The notes under the pieces: model-generated
What the model saw: only the letters and a program-made list of their open reading frames with translations
Databases searched by the model: none
What the model was told of the DNA's origin: nothing
Translations under genes and position numbers: made by a program
Part shown: positions 57,315-64,000 of the stretch, piece by piece
Position numbering within the stretch: position 1 is the stretch's first letter
Layout: each line of letters begins with the position of its first letter
NCBI RefSeq assembly: GCF_900107045.1
Contig: NZ_FNON01000001.1
Coordinates: forward strand, 248,001-312,000
Direction of reading: 5' to 3'
Source: Amycolatopsis xylanica
GTDB taxonomy: Bacteria; Actinomycetota; Actinomycetes; Mycobacteriales; Pseudonocardiaceae
DNA length: 64,000 nucleotides

Positions 57315-57964
57315 TCCGAGTCGTGCTCGCCGAAGACGGCGTGCTGCTGCGTGCCGGGCTGGCCGGGCTGCTGGAGCGGTTCGGGTTCGACGTGGTCGCC
57401 CAGGCAGGCACCGCGGACGAGCTCACCGACGCGGTCGAGCGGACCCGGCCGGACCTGGTGGTCACCGACATCCGCATGCCGCCGGGCTTCACCGACGAGG
57501 GCCTGCGGGCCGCCGTGGCGTTGCGCCGGGCGGATCCGGGACTGGCGGTCGTCGCGTTGAGCCAGTACGTGGAGCGCAGCTACGCCGCCGAGCTGCTGGA
57601 CTCCGGCGACGGCGTGCGGGTCGGCTACCTGCTCAAGGACCGGGTCGTCGACGTGGAGGACTTCGTCGCGACGCTGCGCCAGGTGGTGGCGGGCGGCACG
57701 GTGGTCGATCCGCAGGTGGTCCGCCAGCTGCTGGCGCGCCGCCGTGACCCGCTGGCCCGCCTGTCGCCGCGCGAACGCGAGGTGCTCGCCCTGGTCGGCG
57801 AAGGTCACTCGAACGCGGCGATCGCGGCCAGGCTGGTCGTCACCGAGGCGGCCGTCGGCAAGCACGTCGGCAACATACTGGCCAAGCTCGACCTGCCTCA
57901 GACGGAGGACACCAATCGGCGGGTGCTCGCCGTGCTGACGTATCTGCGCGCCACGACCGGTTAG
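57305..57964 (+). CDS. LuxR/NarL family response regulator
   Basis: A 219-residue regulator. Receiver domain with acidic pair AEDG and phospho-Asp in VVTDIRMPP near residue 55, then a GerE-type helix-turn-helix (LSPREREVLALVGEGHSNAAIAARLVVTEAAVGKHVGNILAKLDL). Start GTG 57305 or 57311, overlapping the kinase stop. Partner of the kinase; target genes unknown. Confidence 0.93.
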   Translation: MPVIRVVLAEDGVLLRAGLAGLLERFGFDVVAQAGTADELTDAVERTRPDLVVTDIRMPPGFTDEGLRAAVALRRADPGLAVVALSQYVERSYAAELLDSGDGVRVGYLLKDRVVDVEDFVATLRQVVAGGTVVDPQVVRQLLARRRDPLARLSPREREVLALVGEGHSNAAIAARLVVTEAAVGKHVGNILAKLDLPQTEDTNRRVLAVLTYLRATTG

Positions 57965-58020
57965 CCTGGCGGCGGCCGGTTCGATCATGACCGGCGGCCG
58001 CCGACCGACGAGGAACGGGC

Positions 58021-61000
58021 ATGGAGGAGTCGCCGTCGTTCGGCGCTGAGCTGCGGCGGATCCGGACCGGGCAGGGCATGTCGCTCGCCGATCTGGCGAA
58101 CCTGGTCCACTACAGCAGGGGCTACCTGAGCAAGCTCGAAACCGGTGCGAGGCCGGTCTCGGTGGACCTCGCGCACCAGCTCGACGACGCGCTCGACGCG
58201 GCGGGACTGCTGGTCCGGCTGGCTGAAGCGGCTCAGCGGCCGCAGTGCCCGTATCGCGGGCTGGCCGCTTTCGGGTCAGCGGACGCCGCGTGGTTCTTCG
58301 GACGCGAGGACACCACGCGCGAGCTGCTCGCCGTCGCCGAGCGCGCACTCGGGAACCGCAAGCCGGTCGTCGTGGTCGGCCCGTCGGGCGCGGGGAAGTC
58401 CTCGGTGGTGCGTGCCGGGCTGCTGCCCGCGCTGGCCGAGGCCGGACCGGCGCGGCCGGTCCGCGTGCTGACGCCCGCGTCGTCGCCGGTGATCGAACGG
58501 CCTGCCGCACCCGAGGTGCTGGTGGTCGACCAGTTCGAGGAGATCTTCACGCTGCGCGACGACGAGCGCGACCGGCGCGAGTTCATCGAGTCGCTCGCCG
58601 GGATCGCCGCCGAGGGCTCGCTGGTCGTGCTGAGCCTGCGCGCCGACTTCTACGCCAGGTGCCTGAGATACCCGGATCTGCTGGAAGGCTTGCGCCAGAA
58701 CCAGGTGACCGTCGGCCCGATGACGGAAACGCAGCTGCGCGCGGCGATCACCGGCCCGGCCGAGCGGGCCGGGCTGACGCTGGAAGCCGGTCTCGTCGAG
58801 CTGCTGGTGAATGACGCCGAGGCGCTGCCACTGCTGTCGCACGCGCTGATGGCCACCTGGGCGGAACGCGAAGGCACGACGCTGACCGTGGCCGGGTACC
58901 ACCGGACCGGCGGCATCGCGAACGCCGTGGCGTCGACCGCGGAACAGGTCTACGCGGCCCTCACCCCGCCGGACCGGGACGCGGCGCGCCGGTTGCTGCT
59001 GCGCCTGGTCCGGATCGGCGAACGCGAGCAGGACACCCGGCGCCCCGCCGGCCTGGACACGGTGGCGTCCGACAGCGCAACGGCACTCGGCGAACTGACC
59101 TCCGCGCGCTTGCTCACGACCGACGCCGACACGGTGACGATCGCGCACGAGGCGCTGCTGTCCGCCTGGCCGCGGCTGCGGGACTGGATCAACGCCGACC
59201 GTGACGGCCTCCGCGTGCATCACCAGCTGGCCGAGGCGACCGCCGCGTGGGAGGCCGAGCGCCGTCACCCGAGCATGCTCTACCGCGGCCCGCGGCTGGT
59301 GCTCGCCGCGGACTGGGCGGCCGAGCACGCCGACCGGCTCGGCGGCGCGGAACGCGATTTCCTGACGGCCAGCCAAGATCGTGAACGCGCGGTGGCCGAG
59401 CGCGAGCGGCGGCACACCCGGCGGCTGCGGCTGCTGGTCGCCGGGCTCGCGGTGCTGACCGTGCTGGCGGGCGTCGCGACCACCATCGCGGTGGTGCAGA
59501 ACTCGGCGTCGGCCCGCGAACGCGACATCGCGGTGTCGCGGCAGCTCGCCAGTGAAGCGGGCCAGACCCGGCTGACCGATCCGTCGCTGGCGGCGCAGCT
59601 CAACCTCGCCGCGTACCGCGTCGCCGACACGCCCGAGGCACGCGGCGGCCTGCTGAGCGCGTCCGGCACTGTCCACGTGACCAGCTCGAAGCCGCACTCC
59701 GACACGATCACCGACCTCGCGTTCAGCGCCGACGGCCGCACCTTGGTCACCTCGGGACTGGACGGGACGACCCGGTTCTCGGACGTCGCGCACGCGGGCG
59801 AGCCGGTGCCCGGCGCCGTGCTGCGGACGGGAGCCGCCACGGTGACCGCGCTGGCGCTCGACCCGGTCACCGGCCTGCTCGCCACAGCAGACAAGCCGGC
59901 CGCCACCGGCTTGTGGACGACCACGTCCGACGGCCGGCCGGTGCGGGCCGGTGAGGTGGCGGGCCCTGGGCAGGCGACGGCGGTGGCGCTGAGCCACGGC
60001 GGGCGGCTGCTGGCGATCGGGCAGGAAGACGGCGGCGTCGCGGTCTGGGATGTCGGCGATCCCGCGCGCCCGGTGGCTCGCGGGACGCTGCCCGCGCATC
60101 GCGGGGCCGTGCGCAGCCTCGTCTTCGCCCCGCACGCGTCACTGCTGCTCACCGGCGGCGACGACTTCGCGGGCGGGCTGTGGGATCTGGCGGGGCCACC
60201 GGTACGGCTGGCTTCGCTCGACACGCACACGGCGACGATCCGCGCGGTCGCCTTCAGCGCCGACGGGACCACCGCGGCCACCGGCAGCGACGACCACAGC
60301 GTCGACCTCTTCTCGCTCGCGGACGTCCGGCGGCCGGTGCGCGGGCTGCGGCTGAGCGGCCACACCAACGCGATCCGCGGCCTCACCTTCAGCCCGGACG
60401 GGCGCACGATCGCGACCGCGGGCGACGACCAGACCGTCCGCCTGTGGGCCGCCGCGGACGGCACGCTCCTGACCTCGATGGCGCAGCCGCAGCCCGCGCG
60501 CCGGGCCGCGTTCTCCCCGGACGGCAGGATGTTCGCCACCGGGGACGCCGCGGGCGGGCTGTGGCTGTGGCACCTGCCGCCGCCTGTCTTCGCCGACCGG
60601 GCTGGCACCACGACGCTGGCCTTCGACCCGCACCGGCCGCAGCTCGCCGTCGGCGACCGCGAAGGCAGGGTGCACCTGCGCGCGCTCGGCGACCGGCGCG
60701 AACTCGGCGTGCTGAGCGAGCAGGGTGGCCCGGTCGGGACGCTGGCCTACGACCCGCGCGGCCCGGTGCTCGCGGTCGCGGGCGAGGACCAGGTCACCCG
60801 GCTCTGGGACGTCGCCGATCCGGCGCACGCACGGGTGGTCGCGTCGCTGGGCGACCGGACGACGGGACACGCGCTCGCCTTCCGCCCGGACGGCCGCGTC
60901 CTCGCGGTCACCGGCGTCGACCACACCGTGACGCTGTGGGACACCACCGAGCCCGCGTGGCCCGTGCGCCTGCCCGCGCTCAGCGGCCACGGGAACGACA

Positions 61001-61593
61001 TCTTCGGCCTCGCGTTCAGCCCGGACGGGCGCCTGCTGGCGACCGGCAGCAACGACTACAGCGGACGCCTCTGGGACGTCGCCGACCCGCGCGCGCCGCG
61101 GCTGCTGACCAGGCTGACCGACCACACCAACGCGGTCAGTTCGGTCGCGTTCGCGCCGGACGGCCGCACGCTGGCCACGGCGTCGAACGACCACACCGTC
61201 CACCTGCTGGATCTCGGCGACCCGGCACGGCCGGTGCTGCTCTCGGAGCTCACCGGGCACGCGGCGCCGGTGAGCTCGGTGGCGTTCAGCCCCGACGGAA
61301 AGCTCGTGGCCACCGCGTCGGACGACGGCTCGTCCCGGATCTGGGAGGTGACCGATCGTGCCAAGCCGAACCCACCCGCGGTGCTGACCGGCCACACCGG
61401 GCTCGCCTACGTGGTCGCGTTCAGCCCCGACGGCAAGCAGGTGGCTTCGAGCGGTGAGGACCAGACGGTCCGGCTGTGGAGCACGGACCCGGCGGAGGTC
61501 GCGGGGCGGCTGTGCGCCTTGGCGAGCCCGCTGTCGCCGGACCAGTGGGACCGGCGCGTTTTCACCGTGCCGTTCCGCCGGCTCTGCGGTTAG
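58021..61593 (+). CDS. XRE-nSTAND-WD40 repeat protein
   Basis: A 1,190-residue signalling protein. Residues about 10-62 are an XRE helix-turn-helix (LRRIRTGQGMSLADLANLVHYSRGYLSKLETG). Residues about 75-400 are an nSTAND1 NTPase: YRGLAAF, Walker A GPSGAGKSSVV near residue 125 and Walker B VLVVDQFEEIFTL near residue 170. One membrane helix lies near residues 470-490 (LRLLVAGLAVLTVLAGVATTIAVV). Residues about 560-1180 hold about 14 WD40 repeats (FSPDGRTIATAGDDQTVRLW and variants). Proteins of this layout are common in actinomycetes; some STAND proteins are phage sensors, others developmental regulators. The membrane helix places the WD40 part outside or at the membrane. Confidence 0.92.
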   Translation: MEESPSFGAELRRIRTGQGMSLADLANLVHYSRGYLSKLETGARPVSVDLAHQLDDALDAAGLLVRLAEAAQRPQCPYRGLAAFGSADAAWFFGREDTTRELLAVAERALGNRKPVVVVGPSGAGKSSVVRAGLLPALAEAGPARPVRVLTPASSPVIERPAAPEVLVVDQFEEIFTLRDDERDRREFIESLAGIAAEGSLVVLSLRADFYARCLRYPDLLEGLRQNQVTVGPMTETQLRAAITGPAERAGLTLEAGLVELLVNDAEALPLLSHALMATWAEREGTTLTVAGYHRTGGIANAVASTAEQVYAALTPPDRDAARRLLLRLVRIGEREQDTRRPAGLDTVASDSATALGELTSARLLTTDADTVTIAHEALLSAWPRLRDWINADRDGLRVHHQLAEATAAWEAERRHPSMLYRGPRLVLAADWAAEHADRLGGAERDFLTASQDRERAVAERERRHTRRLRLLVAGLAVLTVLAGVATTIAVVQNSASARERDIAVSRQLASEAGQTRLTDPSLAAQLNLAAYRVADTPEARGGLLSASGTVHVTSSKPHSDTITDLAFSADGRTLVTSGLDGTTRFSDVAHAGEPVPGAVLRTGAATVTALALDPVTGLLATADKPAATGLWTTTSDGRPVRAGEVAGPGQATAVALSHGGRLLAIGQEDGGVAVWDVGDPARPVARGTLPAHRGAVRSLVFAPHASLLLTGGDDFAGGLWDLAGPPVRLASLDTHTATIRAVAFSADGTTAATGSDDHSVDLFSLADVRRPVRGLRLSGHTNAIRGLTFSPDGRTIATAGDDQTVRLWAAADGTLLTSMAQPQPARRAAFSPDGRMFATGDAAGGLWLWHLPPPVFADRAGTTTLAFDPHRPQLAVGDREGRVHLRALGDRRELGVLSEQGGPVGTLAYDPRGPVLAVAGEDQVTRLWDVADPAHARVVASLGDRTTGHALAFRPDGRVLAVTGVDHTVTLWDTTEPAWPVRLPALSGHGNDIFGLAFSPDGRLLATGSNDYSGRLWDVADPRAPRLLTRLTDHTNAVSSVAFAPDGRTLATASNDHTVHLLDLGDPARPVLLSELTGHAAPVSSVAFSPDGKLVATASDDGSSRIWEVTDRAKPNPPAVLTGHTGLAYVVAFSPDGKQVASSGEDQTVRLWSTDPAEVAGRLCALASPLSPDQWDRRVFTVPFRRLCG

Positions 61594-61644
61594 CACCTCG
61601 CCCACCTCGGCTGATGGGTCCCCGGCTCGTCTAAGCTCCCACGC

Positions 61645-62442
61645 ATGCCGGACACGCAGTACGAAGACCTGCTTCGCCACGTGCTCGAAACGGGCGCCCG
61701 TAAGGAAGATCGCACCGGGACGGGCACACGGTCGATCTTCGGGCATCAGATGCGCTACCGGCTGGACGACGGTTTTCCGCTCATCACAACGAAAAAAGTC
61801 CATTTCCGGTCGATCGCGTACGAGCTGCTGTGGTTCCTGCGCGGTGACGCGAACGTCACCTGGTTGAGGGACAACGGCGTCACCATCTGGGACGAGTGGG
61901 CCGCGCCCGACGGTGATCTCGGCCCGGTCTACGGGGTGCAGTGGCGGTCGTGGCCGACACCCGGCGGCGGGCACGTCGACCAGATCGGCGAAGTGCTGCG
62001 GACGCTGCGCGAGAACCCCGATTCCCGGCGCATGATCGTGTCCGCGTGGAACGTCGCCGACATCGGGCGGATGGCCTTGCCGCCGTGTCACCTGCTCTTC
62101 CAGTTCTACGTCGCCGACGGGAAGCTGTCCTGCCAGCTTTATCAGCGCAGCGCGGACCTGTTCCTCGGCGTGCCGTTCAACATCGCGAGCTACGCGCTGC
62201 TGACGCACATGATCGCCGAGCAGGTCGGCCTCGGCGTCGGTGACTTCATCTGGACCGGTGGCGACTGCCACATCTACGACAACCACGAGGACCAGGTCCG
62301 CACGCAGCTCGCCCGCGAGGCGCGGCCGTTCCCCACGCTCAGCCTGAAGCCCGCGGACGACCTGTTCGAGTACACCTACGAGCACATCGCGCTCGGCGGC
62401 TACGACCCGCATCCCGGCATCAAGGCGCCGGTGGCGGTGTGA
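61645..62442 (+). CDS. thyA: Thymidylate synthase
   Basis: A 265-residue ThyA; converts dUMP to dTMP with methylene-tetrahydrofolate. Key residues: N-terminal phosphate-binding [11 protein letters not shown], active-site Cys in [14 protein letters not shown], and the [22 protein letters not shown] and DCHIYDNH segments. Length is typical. It is followed by dihydrofolate reductase in a four-base overlap, the classic pairing, since ThyA consumes the folate that DHFR regenerates. Confidence 0.97.
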   Translation: MPDTQYEDLLRHVLETGARKEDRTGTGTRSIFGHQMRYRLDDGFPLITTKKVHFRSIAYELLWFLRGDANVTWLRDNGVTIWDEWAAPDGDLGPVYGVQWRSWPTPGGGHVDQIGEVLRTLRENPDSRRMIVSAWNVADIGRMALPPCHLLFQFYVADGKLSCQLYQRSADLFLGVPFNIASYALLTHMIAEQVGLGVGDFIWTGGDCHIYDNHEDQVRTQLAREARPFPTLSLKPADDLFEYTYEHIALGGYDPHPGIKAPVAV

Positions 62443-62912
62443 TCGGGCTCGTCTGGGCCCAGTCGGCGAACGGGGTCATCGGCCGTGACGGCACCCTGCC
62501 CTGGCACCTGCCCGAGGACTTGAAGCACTTCCGCACCCTGACCGCGGGCGCGGCCGTGCTCATGGGCCGCCGCACCTGGGAGTCGCTGCCGCCGCGGTTC
62601 CGCCCGCTGCCGGGCAGGCGCAACCTCGTGCTTTCCAGCACGCCCCAGCCGGACGTGGAGACCTTCCCCGGCCTGGAACAGGCGCTCGCCGCGGTGTCCG
62701 AGGACGTCTGGGTGATCGGCGGCGCGGCGGTGTACCGGGCCGCGCTGCCGTTCGCGGATCGCGTCGTGGTCACCGAGATCCAGGAGCACTTCGAAGGCGA
62801 TACCTACGCTCCCGAAGTCGGGCACGCGCCGGATTCCGCCGGTGCGTGGCAGGAGTCTTCGACCGGTCTGCACTACCGCTTCCTCGAATGGGCCAGCCTT
62901 CGTACGGCGTGA
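62439..62912 (+). CDS. folA: Dihydrofolate reductase
   Basis: A 157-residue DHFR starting with GTG 62439 (GTGA overlap with thyA). Motifs: [29 protein letters not shown] (with the Met20-loop region and catalytic Asp replaced by Glu, as in many bacteria), [12 protein letters not shown], and [14 protein letters not shown]. It reduces dihydrofolate with NADPH. Confidence 0.96.
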   Translation: MIGLVWAQSANGVIGRDGTLPWHLPEDLKHFRTLTAGAAVLMGRRTWESLPPRFRPLPGRRNLVLSSTPQPDVETFPGLEQALAAVSEDVWVIGGAAVYRAALPFADRVVVTEIQEHFEGDTYAPEVGHAPDSAGAWQESSTGLHYRFLEWASLRTA

Positions 62913-62969
62913 CTTTCGGCGGCTGACGGCAGGCTGTGGATGTAGGAGGCCTGTTTCACGCATCCTGGA

Positions 62970-63677
62970 GTGATGCAGGGTCTCGCCGCCGAAGCAGCCG
63001 CGCGTGCCGCGCTCGCGCGTGCCGCCCTCATGCTCGCCCAGCGTGCGCATTCGCTGGCCACGCAAGAACGTCTGCACGCGACTTGGGACCATGCGCGGGT
63101 CGAGGCACTCTCGCGCTCGCAGGAGACGACGTTGCGGCGGCAGCGGGCGCAGCTGGCCGAATGCCGCGACTGGCTGGAAAAGCACCGCGTGGCCCGCTCG
63201 GCACCGGCGTCATCCGTGACCGTCGGCGAGTGGACGATCGAGATCCGCCGCGTCAGCGCGTACCTGCGTGGCGACGGGGACCTGTTCTTCGACCCCGACG
63301 ACCCGCCCCGGCACGCCGTCCTCACCATCCGGCACGACCGCTACCCGTTCACCTTCGAGGACACCGAAACCGCGTCCGGGATCGCGTTCCCCCGCACTGA
63401 TCTCGGCAAGATCGTCGCGGTGCTCGATCAGGTCCTCGGTCATCCCGCGTACTTCGACTTCCGGGGGAGGGGCGGCGTCATCCCTGGCCAGTGGAGCGAG
63501 CCGGAGACGGTGGACGGCTGGGTCCATTTGTCCGGCCCGCTCGTGGCCTTCGGCACTCGCATCGGGGATTGGGTGCCGACGCCCTGTGTCGAGCTGTTCT
63601 ACAGCAATATCGCCGAGTTGCGGGACAAACTCCGCTCGGTGCCCGCCGGCCGCACCGTCCGTTGTCACGGTGCGTGA
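62970..63677 (+). CDS. Hypothetical protein with N-terminal coiled coil
   Basis: A 235-residue protein starting at GTG 62970 or ATG 62973; the ribosome-binding site GGAG is very close to the start. Residues 1-70 are a helical, Ala/Arg/Gln-rich coiled-coil (AARAALARAALMLAQRAHSL to LRRQRAQLAECRDWLEKH). Residues about 80-230 are a globular domain (VGEWTIEIRRVSAYLRGDGDLFFD, GVIPGQWSEPETVDGWVHL). No membrane segment. No family recognised; separate from thyA-folA by 57 bases. Confidence 0.7.
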   Translation: MMQGLAAEAAARAALARAALMLAQRAHSLATQERLHATWDHARVEALSRSQETTLRRQRAQLAECRDWLEKHRVARSAPASSVTVGEWTIEIRRVSAYLRGDGDLFFDPDDPPRHAVLTIRHDRYPFTFEDTETASGIAFPRTDLGKIVAVLDQVLGHPAYFDFRGRGGVIPGQWSEPETVDGWVHLSGPLVAFGTRIGDWVPTPCVELFYSNIAELRDKLRSVPAGRTVRCHGA

Positions 63678-63801
63678 TCAGAACCCGCTCGCGTGCTGTC
63701 CCTGTGGGTTTCTCGTTATGCGCGCTCGGAAAAGTTCTGCTATAGCGAAAGCTTAACGTTCCCGAGTTGTTCTGTCCGGTTTGGTGGTTTCAGTGGCCCT
63801 G

Positions 63802-63848
63802 TTGACAACGGCTCGGGCGTTACAATAGTGTAATTCTACTACAGAATT
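63802..63848 (+). promoter_or_regulatory. Promoter with operator-like inverted repeat
   Basis: TTGACA at 63802-63807, 18-base spacer and TAGTGT at 63826-63831 form a plausible sigma-70-type promoter. Immediately after lies AATTCT-N5-AGAATT (63832-63848), an inverted repeat at the expected transcription start; a repressor site or a transcript hairpin. Confidence 0.6.
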
Positions 63849-63869
63849 GCATCCTGGGGGATGATTCTA

Positions 63870-64000
63870 ATGTTAGAAGCACTGGGGCTCAGTGGTACCT
63901 CCGAGATGGTATATCTGGCGTTGCTGGACTGTGCGGGCGGTGACCAGCACCATCTCGCCGATCATCTCGATCTCACGGAACACGAAGTCCGTGAGGCGCT
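63870..64000 (+). CDS. Start of a TrmB/LuxR-type regulator (truncated by window end)
   Basis: The first 43 codons from ATG 63870, with GGGGG at good spacing (an in-frame ATG at 63861 lacks a site). The segment LEALGLSGTSEMVYLALLDC with ADHLDLTEHEVREAL reads like the N-terminal winged helix (TrmB type) found in many actinomycete LuxR-like regulators. The rest is outside the window. Confidence 0.6.
   Translation, partial: MLEALGLSGTSEMVYLALLDCAGGDQHHLADHLDLTEHEVREA

Overview
The window looks like chromosomal DNA of a high-GC filamentous actinomycete. The evidence is very high G+C at third codon positions, GTG and TTG starts, many TetR/MarR/GntR regulators, actinomycete-type WD40/nSTAND and LuxR two-component proteins, and intergenic palindromes of a kind I associate with Amycolatopsis and other Pseudonocardiaceae. 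The genus is an inference; no 16S or ribosomal gene is present.

Positions 1-29,050 form a defence island of two divergent operons. On the minus strand lies a Wadjet-type plasmid-defence operon (jetA-jetB-jetC-jetD, TIGR02677/02678/02680/02679 families, which I assign to type III). Its last gene, jetD, runs off the left edge. On the plus strand is a large cassette of six genes: a TerB_N/TerB/TerB-C protein, a BrxD-like ATPase, an Lhr/BrxHI-like helicase, a 2,014-residue fusion of DEDD exonuclease, DinG/XPD-type helicase and RecQ helicase, a 774-residue protein I do not recognise, and a 1,921-residue protein with an AAA-type ATPase core. No PglX methylase or PglZ phosphatase is present, so this is not BREX. 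It is the best candidate here for a poorly described or undescribed anti-invader system.

Positions 29,050-32,540 hold the decayed end of an integrative element: a glycosyltransferase pseudogene, fragments of an ArsR-like regulator and of another gene, an intact excisionase-like gene, a frameshifted tyrosine integrase, and a tRNA-Val(GAC) whose 3' end faces the integrase. The tRNA acceptor stem has a T-T mismatch that may record the integration.

Positions 32,600-47,900 are ordinary accessory and regulatory chromosome: a TetR-controlled flavoprotein/membrane-protein pair, an aldo/keto reductase with an unusual MFS exporter, a secreted protein, an amino-acid-binding lipoprotein, a TetR/SDR/methyltransferase group, a YtrA-type GntR-ABC operon, and a MarR/hydrolase pair. 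Three copies of a 46-nt near-perfect palindrome punctuate gene ends here.

Positions 47,900-54,600 look like an acyl-CoA catabolism regulon: TetR, two SDRs, an acyl-CoA carboxylase carboxyltransferase, an enoyl-CoA hydratase, an internally deleted acyl-CoA synthetase and a second TetR. Two different operator-like palindromes recur through it.

Positions 54,600-64,000 carry a small conserved protein, a CPBP membrane protease, a two-component system, an XRE-nSTAND-WD40 signalling protein, the thymidylate synthase-dihydrofolate reductase pair, a hypothetical protein and the start of another regulator.
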